This document shows, in pieces, positions 52,990 to 64,000 of a DNA stretch of 64,000 bases. Source of the stretch: Hydra vulgaris (taxonomy: Eukaryota > Cnidaria > Hydrozoa > Anthoathecata > Hydridae); NCBI RefSeq assembly GCF_038396675.1, contig NC_088924.1, positions 34,477,501 to 34,541,500 of the forward strand. The letters run 5' to 3'. Under the pieces are notes generated by a model that was not told where the DNA came from, did not search any database, and saw only the letters and a list, made by a program, of their open reading frames with translations. The position numbers and the translations under genes are program-made. Position 1 is the stretch's first letter; every line of letters starts with the position of its first letter.

Positions 52990-55440
52990 AAAGATTATGG
53001 CATTTAAATCTCTCTGCAAAACTTGGCATAAAAATATAACTGATAATTAAAGTGCCATCCAATGTGATCTGTGTAACTCATGGGTCCATGCGAAGTGTAC
53101 CCATATTGATGCATACTCTTATATTCTTCTTTTAAATGACGCGTCAGATTTGTATTATATTATATTAAGAGTATGGCCTTTAGCTCGATTTCCAACTTGT
53201 AGCTTAAGTCAACATTATTATGCATAGGTCACAGTGAATCTAACCCTGTTTCTACATATCTTGATTCTTTAACATCTTTCTCACTAAACCCTTCTATAAT
53301 TTTACCATCACGCATAACGGCTACATCAAAAACGCTCATTGATAACATATTCAGGAGCTTTCATTCAACTGATCAATACTCAGGTAACCTTACGATTTCA
53401 ATTTCAGACCACATGGCACAATTTATTTGCATTCCTGGCATACCCAACCACCCCAAAAAAGTATATACTTACAGACGATGCTTAAAAAGAAATTTCTGAT
53501 ATCAACTGGGAACTCTCCATTAAAAAAGATGATGATGTTAATAAATCCATAATTTTTATTTTAAAAACATTTGATAAAATCTTAGACCAACACGTTCCTT
53601 ACAAAATACTAACCAACCAACAAATTAAACTAAAATCAAAACCTTGGATTACGTATGGAATACTTAAATCTCAGTTAAAAATAAACTTTATAAAAGCTTT
53701 TTATAAACTTTATAAAAAAATCAAAAAATATTTATAAGAAAAACGAATTGTTTTCAAAATTTAAATTTTATAGAAACAAAATTTCCAATTTATTAAAATT
53801 TAGCAAAAAAACATACTATATTACGTATTTTAATAATAATGTGAATAGTGTTAAAAACACCTGGAAGGGAATAAAAGAAATCATTAATATTAGACCTTCT
53901 ACACACAATGCATCTTTTAAACTTAAATTGAACGAAAATCTTATCACTGATCACACTGCCGTATCTAATATATTTAATAACTCTTTTAGCACTATACATA
54001 ACAAACTACTTAGCAAAGCCATACCCCCAAAACGCGTATTTAGTGACTTTCTTAACATTTTAAATGCTAAATCGTTTTTTATTAATCCTGTAACTGAAAA
54101 TGAAATAACTGGTCTCATTACAAACACGCTCAAACCTGAAAAAAGTCTTGGTCCAAATAGCGTACCTACATTCCTTCTTAAACTAGTCCAACACATTACT
54201 TCAAAGTCTCACTGTACTGTTATAAATAACTCATTTAAAAGTGGCATTTTCCCAGATATTTTTAAAGTTGCCAAAGTTATTCCAATATTTAAAAAAGACT
54301 CTCTGCTAGATTTCACCAATTAATGACCCATCTCCTTGCTTTCTAATATAGGTAAACTCTTTGAGAAGGCAATGCAAAATAGACTCTAAGCTTTTCTTGA
54401 AAAATTTAAATGCTTTTACACCCATCATTATGAATTTCGTGCCAACCACTCCACAACTCATGCTCTCATTGATATGACTGAACTGATTAGAAAAGCAATT
54501 GGTGATAAATATTTTTCATGTGGTGTATTTGTCGATTTACAGAAAGCGTATGATACAGTAGATCATTCAAATTTGTTGAAAAAATTTGAATATTATAGGA
54601 TCAGAGGCGTACCCCTTAAATAGTTTACTACATATTTAAACAATAGAACACAACTTGTTTCAATTAATGACTAAAAATCTACCTTTGTAAAATGTTCTAA
54701 TGGTCTTCCACAGGCTTCAATATTGGGACCACTGCTTTTCCTTCTTTTTATTAATGATTTTCATACATCCATTAAGTTTGCTATTGTTTACCACTTTGTT
54801 GATGATACTAATCTAATGCTACTTAATAAATCCCTTAAAAGAATTAACAAACACATCAATCATGATCTTGCCTATCTAGTTCAGTGGCTTCGCTCCAACA
54901 AACTTTTTTCTAAACTCTAATAAAACTGAACTCATTATCTTTAAATCAAATTAAAAAAAAACTTATAAACTTTAGATTAAGTGGCAAAAAATTGAACCTG
55001 TTAACTCAATTAAATACCGTGGTATAAAAGTTGACTCAAATCTTTCCTTTTTATCCCACTGTAAAGACTTAGCAATGAAACTAGGATTATTTATTTTCAG
55101 AATGTTAAATTTAATCCTAATGTGCTCTACCTAACTTCTAAAGTATTAAAACTATTGGGCTATATTCAATTTTCAAATTGTCAACTTGCCTGGAACCACC
55201 AACACAATAACCTGCCTTTAAATTTCATCAATTTCTTTTCCAAAAGTGCCAACACTCGTTATCACCTTCGTTCTAGTAGTAAGTTAAACCTGTCTATCTC
55301 TAAACACTGCGATCATAAATACGGGTTTAAATCTATAAAATATCAAAGTATTAAAACATGATTTGAGAGCTTTTAGTTCGTAAGAAACAACCTTCCTTAA
55401 GAACTAAAAGCTCTTAAATCATTCAACCTTTAAAACCAAT
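52990..55440 (+). pseudogene. Decayed, nearly complete CR1-like LINE (PHD-like finger, endonuclease end, reverse transcriptase)
   Basis: From left: a PHD-like finger (53000-53140: CKTWHKNITDN, stop, AIQCDLCNSWVHAKCTHID); the end of an AP-endonuclease (53290-53440: NPSIILPSRITATSKTLIDN, NLTISISDHMAQF, with the conserved S-D-H); linker; RT from 53748 (TENEITGLITNTLKPEKSLG and IFPDIFKVAKVIPIFKKDS); 54420-54560 HYEFRANHSTTHAL and GVFVDLQKAYDTVDH; 54700-54810 GLPQASILGPLLFLLFINDF and FVDDTNLMLL (catalytic box, FVDD in place of FADD); and the tail 55122-55361 (NTRYHLRSSSKLNLSIS, KYGFKSIKYQSIKT). In-frame stops occur throughout. An (ATT)n tract follows at 55615-55755. Confidence 0.85.
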
Positions 55441-55614
55441 ATATTCTACTTTTTATTAAAAAATATAGTTAATGTTTATAATTTCTATAATCAATTTTTG
55501 TTGTTTTTAGTATTGTTATTTTTTTTTTAATTTTTATTAAATATTTTGTTGTCATTACTATTGCTTATTGCTATTTTTATAAATATTTACATTACTATTA
55601 TAACCTATTTTTAA

Positions 55615-55706
55615 CTACTATTATAATTATTATTACTATTATTATTGTTATTATTATTATTTTTATTATTACTATTATTATTATTATTTTTATTATTACT
55701 ATTATT

Positions 55707-55737
<31 letters not shown>

Positions 55738-55755
55738 CTATTATTATTATTATAA
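55615..55755. repeat. (ATT)n microsatellite
   Basis: Irregular ATT repeat about 175 bp downstream of the LINE tail. Confidence 0.95.
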
Positions 55756-55871
55756 TGTTGATAGTTGATAGTTGGAAGAGCCGTGATAGGAACGATTTTA
55801 TTTTGGTTTGAATAGTTTTTCTTTTGTTACCTGGAACTTTTACTCATATTAGTTAAAAAACGTTTTGCTAA

Positions 55872-56033
<162 letters not shown>

Positions 56034-56198
56034 TTTGATACCAAATTTATTATCTAAGGTCAACTAGAAAAAAAAATGCAATTTTAAAGGTGGAGAAAAT
56101 ATATTGGTCATCTTAACAAAGATTCACAGGAAAGTGAATTCCAAAAAGTGAACTTTAAAACATAGCGCATAAAATATTCACAATTTACCGTCACATAT

Positions 56199-56322
56199 GT
56201 CACATATACTTGTGCTTTTTATGTGATTGGTCACATATACTTGCGCTTTTTATGTGATTGGTCACATATACTTGTGCTTTTTATGTGATTGGTCACATAT
56301 ACTTGTGCTTTTTATGTGATTA
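56199..56322. repeat. 31-bp minisatellite, four copies, each near-palindromic
   Basis: Unit GTCACATATACTTGTGCTTT plus TTATGTGATTG, starting at 56199, 56230, 56261 and 56292. Each unit starts GTCACATA and its end followed by the next start gives TATGTGATTGGTCACATA, so unit boundaries are self-complementary. Confidence 0.93.
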
Positions 56323-56329
56323 ATCACAT

Positions 56330-57165
56330 AAGTAATAAAAAATGTTTATTATATCTCACTTAATATTAATTAAATTAAACAAAAATACCCCGAAAAGTGT
56401 GTAACCCCACAAAAAAATGTGCGGGGATTGAGTTTTTAAAATACTTTAACTTATTAACTAGTAATAAATTTAAATCCATTAGCAGACACAATATTCTTTT
56501 ATACTTTTAAAGTTATATTTTTTAAAGTTATTTCACATGGTCATAAACTTTGAGCACTAAAAGATGATTAGATTAAGTTTAAAATCTGTCCATAAATTTA
56601 AATTTAGTTTTTGATAATTTATTTAAAAACTTATTAACTCATTAAAATAAAATTTGAGACAGGGGATCTAAATTTTTTGGAAATTTTTGTTTCTAAGTTC
56701 TAATAACTATAATATTTTTGCAAATCATTCTCATTTTATATACAAATGAACATACTTATATTTAGAGTCTTCACAATGCTAAGTACAGTTTCTGAAATGT
56801 AAAATAAACCTGTGGTTGCTCTGGGTTAATATAGAAAGTTTTAAAAATTAAAAGGAATAAATAAAAATGTATACAAAACTTTCAACATAAAGTAAAAGAC
56901 ATCCTAATATAATATAATACAGGTAAGTATTAGATCTGCTGTAACCTCTTCCTGGCTTATGTCAAGCTTCATCGACGTTGACTTTCCAATATCCTATTGT
57001 GTATGTAACTAATTTTTTTAGTTTTTGCAACTACCTGCAAAAAATAAAAAAAATTTGATTAACATTTCTACCTAAAATAAATGTATATAGCCATCATCTA
57101 GCTCTCATTTATGGCTAAAAAGCTGCCCTATCAAGTTTCCATTCTTCAAAAAAACTCCCAAAATT
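56330..57165. other. No gene recognised
   Basis: AT-rich non-coding DNA downstream of the minus-strand gene that follows. Confidence 0.4.
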
Positions 57166-57170
57166 TGTTT

Positions 57171-57370
57171 TTATTTTTCATCAACATAAACAAAAAGATG
57201 ATCTATGGTTTTGGAATTACCAGCAATTGCTCTTTTAACATCCTTTACTAGTTGCTTTCTTTCCAAAAGTTCTTTTTTTAAATTAGCTTTGGCACATCTT
57301 TTTCCTATTTCTTCATAGAAAAAATTATAAAATTTTTTTGAGGCTTGACATGTTAAAGCTCCTCTGCGAA
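57171..57370 (-). CDS. Terminal exon of the transposase-like gene
   Basis: Acceptor tttgcag at 57377-57371, then [40 protein letters not shown], stop at 57173-57171. There is no start codon in the frame, so it is visible only as an exon. Confidence 0.5.
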
Positions 57371-59557
57371 CTGCAAATCAAATAAGTTTTTTTTTTCTGG
57401 CTTTCTGGCTTTTTCTCTCATCCAGCCATTTTAATGTTTTGTTTTCTCTGACATTTAATTTTGAACCCAGAAAACCAAAAAGTAGCATTAGAAGCACAAC
57501 GCAAAAAAAATTCAAGAATATCCAAGATCTTATTAGCCTCCATTGTATGTGGTGTTGTTTTTATCATTTCTTTGCATCGATTTGAGAGATTGCCAATCAA
57601 ATACCTGGTCATCTGTTTTTTGGGAACTGTCTCTGTGAAGCTTATCAAAGCTAACAAAATCTTTACCAAAAACTTTGAATTTTTTATAACTCTAAGGGAT
57701 TGGTGTACCATATCTTCTTTAACATTCAACACTTGACTAAAAATATCCATATTTGTGATTAGATTTGATTCTAGATTACTTTTAAGTAAGCTAATTTTCT
57801 TATTGCTTTCTGGAAAAGATTATCCTAATTGAAAAAGAATAAATGTTTTTGAAATTTTTAAATTAGTTTATTGCGTTATTAAGAAACCTTGAAAACTGAC
57901 AACTTCATGATTTCTCATTCATGTTGCATCTTTTTAAACCAGACTCATCCAAGGCCCAGTTATTATTTTTCCTATTAGGCCCAACCCTTGCTGTTTCACA
58001 AGCATTATATTATCACTCATGTCTTGAAGTAAGAGCTGGAAAATTTAATTTTTGGTGTTGCTGGAATAAAAAAAAAACTGTAATCAAACTGTAATGGAAT
58101 TCCATTAAACTTGATATTAATCAAAAAGAAAACTTATTTTTCGAAAAAGGCTTTTATAATGAGACTTTTGTATTAGACAACAATCCTTGCCGTAAGGAAC
58201 AAAACATGAAATCTGCTACCAACATGTCTAAGGAACAACCCTCGAGCAAAATTTTTTTTTTTAAAGATAACTTTTGAATACAGCACGGTTGTCTGTAAAA
58301 CTATACTTGATTTTTTGAAGGGTGAAAACTGTTACAATATCAAATTTTCAAAACAGTAAAATATACTCACAAAAAAATTAAGTAAAAAAAATTTTAAATT
58401 ATGAATATTATTAAAGTTATAAATTTAAAAAATTGCCTTATCTTGGAAATATTTTTGAGGACTTTAACTGCAAGCCCATCAGCTATTAAAAGGTGCCATG
58501 CCTGACTGACAACTTTTAATTTTTTGAGTAAATGTGTCTAAAACATCTACTACTAGCATGCTTTTAAACTCTGCAAAGGTATTGGCAAGTTTTTTTAAAA
58601 CATTGAAAATATGAGTAGCACAGTCAAATTCTGTACCTCCAGCAAGTTTAGCGGTTGAAAAGAAATAAGATCTCTGTGGAGGATAGGAACTGATATGAAT
58701 CTCGTTCATATGATTGTCTACAATGGCGGTTGCATCAAAAACTACTGTTACACATTTACAATGAAAAAGTGCATCACCAGCTTGAACAAATGCTATAACA
58801 CTTGGCTCATATGCCATTCTATTTACTGTGGATGAGTGGGGTGTTTTTTGTAGTCCTGTGTTGTGTAACGTTTCAGGAAATTTTTTCCAACGAAAATGAG
58901 ACACCTTCCACAGGCACATTGTTAATAATAGCAGCATAAACACTTTTTCTTATGGGCAGGTCATTTTATTTTAGTTTTTGGTTCCTATAATTAGCCTATT
59001 TTCTTTTTTTTTTTTTTTAAATCCTTGTTAATAATGATTTTGTTCTACAAGTTATTTGTTTTCTTGCTCTTTTTTTTATCTGTTCCTGTAATTATTTGAT
59101 AGCAATTTTGTATTTACTTTTTTAACATTTTGTTGCAACTTTTTTCTACTAATTTTAAGAATTCTCAGTTTATTTATGAAATCTGGAGAACGAAACTTAT
59201 TCTGCTCTGAATTTTCTTTTTTCTTTTTTCTTTTGAATACTTGAATTTCCACAAGTTTAGTGAAAAATAGTGTCTTGTAAGTTTTTTGTTTGTAAGCTTG
59301 TTTTGGGTCATCGAAATTCTAAAAAAACAAACTTTCCGCTGCAACTTTCTGTTTTTTTCTAGTAAACTACGTATTGCGTCAATTTTTATCTTGCATAAAT
59401 CACACATCATTTTCTGCATTGTGTCTGAGGCAATAGTTAAATTAGGAGATGTAAGATTACCAGAGGTATGAGACATTTTGCTAAAACAAGGTGGAAATTT
59501 TATTTTTTTTGATTGAGCTTTATTTTTATGGCCTATTGAAATTTCCCTTGACAACAA
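57171..59557 (-). CDS. Multi-exon transposase-like gene of an unnamed family, possibly degraded
   Basis: Several minus-strand coding blocks read in one direction: 59557-59174 (with [20 protein letters not shown], CxxC then coiled-coil-like); 58943-58479 ([60 protein letters not shown]); about 58035-57940 ([20 protein letters not shown] then [11 protein letters not shown]); 57809-57453; and 57370-57171, the last two joined by an 82-bp gt..ag intron in phase 1 and ending VYVDEK-stop. The 58.5-58.9 kb block recalls an invertebrate repeat-like family with 'V-x-F-D-A-T... G-G-T-x-x-D' blocks, perhaps an RNase-H-fold nuclease; I cannot name it. Near 58890 the better match ([17 protein letters not shown]) is in another frame, so a frameshift is likely. 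First-exon linkage is unproved. Confidence 0.45.
57453..57809 (-). CDS. Penultimate exon of the transposase-like gene
   Basis: Acceptor ttttccag, donor gtcaga (weak). It encodes [40 protein letters not shown] and [15 protein letters not shown]. Helical and Lys-rich; no known domain. Confidence 0.5.
58479..58943 (-). CDS. Core exon of the transposase-like gene
   Basis: Encodes the likely catalytic-fold region with [16 protein letters not shown] and [20 protein letters not shown]. The 3' limit is unclear because no good donor precedes the stop at 58479. Confidence 0.45.
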   Translation of the reverse strand: MFMLLLLTMCLWKVSHFRWKKFPETLHNTGLQKTPHSSTVNRMAYEPSVIAFVQAGDALFHCKCVTVVFDATAIVDNHMNEIHISSYPPQRSYFFSTAKLAGGTEFDCATHIFNVLKKLANTFAEFKSMLVVDVLDTFTQKIKSCQSGMAPFNS

Positions 59558-59727
59558 GCTGCTTCATGGAACTCTGTTTTTAAAGCGCTTTTAATGTTCA
59601 AGTGAATATTTGAAAAATTAACAATAGCACCCCATGACTGAGTAGGGTTTCTTTTGAAGATATTTATCTTTATATGTAAGTATCTTTTATTGTTGGTGAA
59701 TATCTTTATATCAAATGCATTTTTAGG

Positions 59728-60401
<674 letters not shown>

Positions 60402-60523
60402 TGCATGGTAGTCGAAAAGTTTCTCTATTTTTATCATTAATTTAAAAAATTGAAATGCTTTAATATCAAAGTAAGGTAAAATAAGACATGCTTATTTCAT
60501 CTTAAAATACACTATTTTAATAG

Positions 60524-60808
60524 GGCTTTAATTTAAAGGACATTGGAAAAATTACCCAATTGACTGCAAATCAGTATGCTGCAATTAGTTAAGGAGGTGT
60601 TTGGCAAGCTGTCAAAGATTTGGCAATTGCGGTTTTAGGGGGTAAAGTTTTATCAAGTCATTCATTGACAGGAGGTCAATGTTATTCAGTTAAAGATAGC
60701 GTATCTAATCCAGCTTTATACTCAAAGAAGGTTCAAGACATATTAGTTATTGATATTATAGTGGCAGCACTCTTTCCCTTTGTTTTGTATAATGAATGTA
60801 ATATATAA
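60524..60808 (+). pseudogene. Possible BEN-domain exon with one in-frame stop
   Basis: After an acceptor-like tttaatag (ending 60523) the frame reads GFNLKDIGKITQLTANQYAA, IS, a TAA at 60590, then GGVWQAVKDLAIAVLGGKVL, SSHSLTGGQCYSVKDSVSNP and ALYSKKVQDILV. The L-x-x-x-L-F-G-x-x-x-L...S-L-T-G pattern and the following helix resemble BEN domains, which bind DNA or proteins in chromatin factors and in some mobile elements. The stop argues for decay. The identification rests on pattern only. Confidence 0.35.
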
Positions 60809-60915
60809 CTATTACTTTGTTCGTATTTTTGTTTTCAGACTTCTTGTTGCTAAGCGATTTCCAAGGTAAAATTATGCTATAAGGATTGTAATATAAAATT
60901 ATAATATAAGGATTG

Positions 60916-61001
60916 CTGTATATATAAGACTATAAAATATTGTTCATTCGATTTCTTATAAGACACTGAATGAACAATACCTTATAGTTTTATATGTACA
61001 G
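60916..61001. repeat. 34-bp-arm hairpin
   Basis: CTGTATATATAAGACTATAA ... TTGTTCATTC (60916-60949) pairs with GAATGAACAA ... TTATATGTACAG (60968-61001) with a few mismatches. Confidence 0.8.
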
Positions 61002-61011
61002 GAATCCTATT

Positions 61012-61112
61012 CACTTTTGGTACGTTTTTAAGATGTTTTTCGAACGTTTTAAATGGATTAAACCAAATAAATACGTCCAAAGAAAGTTTAAAAACGTACT
61101 GTGCCCACTGGG
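61012..61112. repeat. CCAGTGGGCAC foldback MITE, copy 2
   Basis: The right end AAAACGTACTGTGCCCACTG matches the ends of the 32308-32418 copy. The left end (CACTTTTGGTACGTTTTTAA) is degraded in its first dozen bases. Confidence 0.65.
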
Positions 61113-61125
61113 ATCAATGGAAACC

Positions 61126-61154
61126 TAATTGAAGCATTATTTATGCTTCAATTA
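61126..61154. repeat. 12-bp perfect hairpin
   Basis: TAATTGAAGCAT / ATGCTTCAATTA with a 5-base loop, directly after the preceding MITE. Confidence 0.8.
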
Positions 61155-61159
61155 AGTTA

Positions 61160-62540
61160 CATACTCAAATAAATACTAGACAGCACATGGCAAATTGCGT
61201 CAGTTATTAGTTATAGCGCGGCAAAAAATAAACTTCTTAAAGATCTGTGATTTTCAAATATAATTGAAATAACAAACAATGACAAATTTATTCCACGCAA
61301 AGGTTTTTCTAAACTCTGAATACTCTAAAACAACCTGTACTAGTTTTGTATTCTTGGCATTGCAGATGTAATTGAAATATCACACAATATTGATGTCACC
61401 AAATTACTTATTTATAATTACAATTTTAAATATTCTCTTAATATATATATATATGTAAATACTAAAATTAAATAAGTTTTCAAGATTAAACAATTAAAAC
61501 TTTTCCCATTTTGTCCACCTACTAACTCACTGTGGGGTAAGGTGAAAACAGCTTTTTCAAAATTTCTTTTGTTAAACCCTAAGGTTTCTTCTATATAATA
61601 AAATAATAATTGAAAAAAAAAATTTAGCGGTCCTTACTGTTTCTTAAACAATTAACAAGTCCCTAATATAATCTTAAAACTTTTTTTCGAAAAATATGTC
61701 AACCTGTTGCAAAAATTTTTACAAATTTTAAAAGTAGTAATCATTTTATGTAAATATTATTTTTTTATTAAAGAGGTATAATCGACTAGCTGGAGAATAA
61801 TGATATCGAAAATCATTTAAATTTGCGGTACAGTTTTAGTGGTATATATATTCAATCAGCAAGTCAAAATGGCGCCTTGGCGATGAAAAAGAAAAAATTT
61901 AAAATGTATTTTGTAACCTTTGAAAGCGGGGTTAATCAAAATGGATTATTTTCTTAATAGTTGACTGAATAAGTTTTTAACAACTGCTCGAACCAAGGAA
62001 TATTTGTTTTGAATTCCTCAATATTAGATATAAATATCAAAGTCTTAGACAATCTCTAATACTTTTTTGAACCTTATCCTTTGCTTCCTTTTGCTTATCC
62101 TGTTAAGCTAAAGTTTTTTAACGTTTTTTCGAAAAGAAGTTTATTATGTTTCTCTAGGATTTTATTTTGTGTTGTAGTACATTTGCTGCATTTAAAAACA
62201 TACTTTTATATTTTAAAAATAAAGATATAAAATAAGTTTTGTAAACCCGGCAAAAATACTACAAGTTCTTATCTCTATATTTATTAATTCAATATTAATC
62301 TAGAAATATAGTATTAATCGTTGAAAAAGTACAACAACAAAAAATGAAAAGTAAACAAACTTTCAATATTGTTTACGAATTTTTTGAAACTTTTTATTAT
62401 TAACTTAAATCTTAAAGAAATGCTTTGATTGCGATCTCCATTTAGACTGATCTCTATTTAGACCGCCAGAATAAAAGTTGTGTTATTCAAATTAAGATTT
62501 AGTGCAACACTTAACTTAGTACAAAACTATAAAAGTTGTA
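61160..62540. other. No gene recognised
   Basis: AT-rich DNA. A GTGGGGTAAGGTGAAAACAG phrase at 61530 resembles pogo subterminal sites but stands alone. Confidence 0.4.
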
Positions 62541-62544
62541 GTTT

Positions 62545-62776
62545 TTAAAATCAAAAAGATTGCCACATTTACTTATTTTTTAAACTTTTTTAAGTGGTTT
62601 TTAAAATCAAAAAGACTGTGCCACATTTACTTATTTTTTAAACTTTTTTAAGTGGTTTTTAAAATCAAAAAAACTGTGCCACATTTACTTATTTTTTAAA
62701 CTTTTTAAAGTGGTTTTTAAAATCAAAAAACTGTGCCACATTTACTTATTTTTTAAACTTTTTTAGTGGTTTTATC
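62545..62776. repeat. ~58-bp tandem repeat, four copies
   Basis: Unit TGCCACATTTACTTATTTTT ... AAGTGGTTTTTAAAATCAAA, with small indels between copies. AAGTGG and CCACATTT give each unit a short inverted pairing. Confidence 0.92.
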
Positions 62777-62833
62777 TATTTTTATGCACTTTTTAGATTT
62801 ATTCTTAATTTTAATATAAATATTTCTTTTTTT

Positions 62834-63507
62834 CAGAATGTGAAAGAACGTTTTAAGAAATGTTTAAGAAAAAAAATATTTTGACTGTTTAACGTACAAA
62901 AAGCTCAATATATATTTAAATCTATGAAAATAACACTAATTTAATTGAGATTTTAGGTTTCTTATTAGCGCCGTTTTTAAATATTATTTTTCTGCGCTAC
63001 TAAGTAATAAGTGTTGCACAAACAGGTTTGTTTTTATATTAAATTTTAGTCTGAATATTTACGTTTCATGTTATTTTAATCTAAAACTAGGATTTTCTTT
63101 TTCTTATTCTGCGGCAAAGTTCTTTTTTTTTGTTATATCAAGTATGTATGTTTTAATATTTTTCTTTAAAAAAATATCTTTTAACTTCTATATTTTATTA
63201 TTTTATGTATTTATTTAATGTTATAAGTCTATACATGCTATATATTGTTTGCAATATAATTAGGCCTATATATGTTATATATTATATGGAATACCATCTA
63301 TCTATCTTTACATATCCTTAACTTTATTTAAATGCTTTCCTTATATGATTGAAAATAACTCTCTTGATATAAAAAAAAACTAGTTTAGATCTTTATATAT
63401 TATTTTAGTGATATTGTCATAATTAATAAATTGAAATTTTTGTTCGTTAAATAGTCAAAATATTTTTTTTTCTTTAAACATTTCTTAAAACATTCTTTCA
63501 CATTCTG
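62834..63507. repeat. Foldback element with ~62-bp terminal inverted repeats
   Basis: CAGAATGTGAAAGAACGTTT at the left (62834) and its near-exact reverse complement ending ...TTTCACATTCTG (63507) continue for about 62 bases with only a few mismatches. Length 674 bp, AT-rich interior, no coding. Confidence 0.85.
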
Positions 63508-63689
63508 TAATTGTAAAACTTCTGTAAAAATCGTATTTATATGTCAAGTTCATCAGTATGTCTTTAAAATGTTTGTTGTTGTTGTTGGGAGTATTTTGAA
63601 ATAAATACGAAATTTTTACATTACGTAAATAGCACAATAGAAGATTTGATGAGATTATCCGTGTTTCATATTGAAAACTAATAGAAGAT

Positions 63690-63930
63690 TTTCCAACGAA
63701 TATTTGTTCTAATTGTCGCAGAAAACTGTAAATACTTCATGAAGCAGGGTTACTGCACTAGTGCAGTAGAGAAACTGCTGTTTCTAATCTTATAAGTTTA
63801 GCTTTTGAATTTGGTTGTCTTCAAGCTGAACAGGTTGCATTATGAGTACTCAAAAGGAAAATGGAAACTGAAAAAGTAGCATATAGATCCAACCTTAATA
63901 TACATCAACAAGAGGAAAACCACTCACTAT
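63690..63930 (+). other. Weak coding-like stretch of unknown identity
   Basis: One frame reads NLISLAFEFGCLQAEQVAL, a stop, then LKRKMETEKVAYRSNLNIHQ. It could be the edge of a decayed element continuing beyond the window. An 18-bp perfect palindrome TACTGCACTAGTGCAGTA lies at 63751-63768. Confidence 0.2.
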
Positions 63931-64000
63931 AAAGGTTAGTACACCTGTAAACAAAACTGCTAGGTGTTCTATTTGATAATTATCGGTTGCAAATTATTTT

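Overview
This window looks like nuclear DNA of a hydrozoan, most likely a Hydra genome. It is very AT-rich, has short gt..ag introns, and is crowded with decayed DNA transposons (hAT, pogo-like), CR1/jockey-like LINEs, tRNA-derived SINEs, foldback MITEs and long AT microsatellites. The species call is inference; there is no bacterial gene organisation, no CRISPR array and no rRNA.

The one clear host gene is an SLC34-type sodium/phosphate cotransporter on the minus strand. Five coding exons can be joined with consistent splice phases: 41913-41845, 37537-37453, 37381-37241, 35670-35539 and 35073-33707, giving 597 residues. Both QSSS motifs and an AxATVHD motif typical of electrogenic members are present. 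Its 4.3-kb first intron carries a ~350-bp AT tract and several minisatellites; its third intron carries a hAT remnant.

Layout: 1-1.6 kb holds the 3' part of an intact-looking three-exon, transposase-like gene of a family I cannot name, and a ruined relative lies at 9.1-10.3 kb. A LINE 3' end (2.7-3.8 kb) and two hAT relics (4.1-5.3 and 6.5-9.0 kb) lie between. At 11.0-15.4 kb a pogo-like element appears to sit inside a LINE, and itself carries a LINE relic and two MITEs. At 15.6-17.8 kb are LINE reverse-transcriptase and endonuclease relics. A second pogo-like element with a PHD-type C-terminus occupies 21.3-24.0 kb. At 29.2-31.7 kb two diverged copies of a ~1.2-kb repeat stand in tandem, with a third inverted copy at 45.5-46.1 kb. 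The SLC34 gene runs 33.7-41.9 kb. A 3,235-bp hAT with an exact 8-bp target duplication (48.6-51.8 kb) is inserted in a LINE. A nearly full-length decayed CR1-like LINE lies at 53.0-55.4 kb. At 57.2-59.6 kb is a minus-strand, multi-exon transposase-like gene of unknown class, followed by a possible BEN-domain exon at 60.5 kb and a foldback element at 62.8-63.5 kb.

There is no operon-like cooperation here. The window is mainly a record of nested transposition around one transporter gene. The least understood items are the two unclassified transposase-like gene families and the composite repeat with tRNA-like modules.
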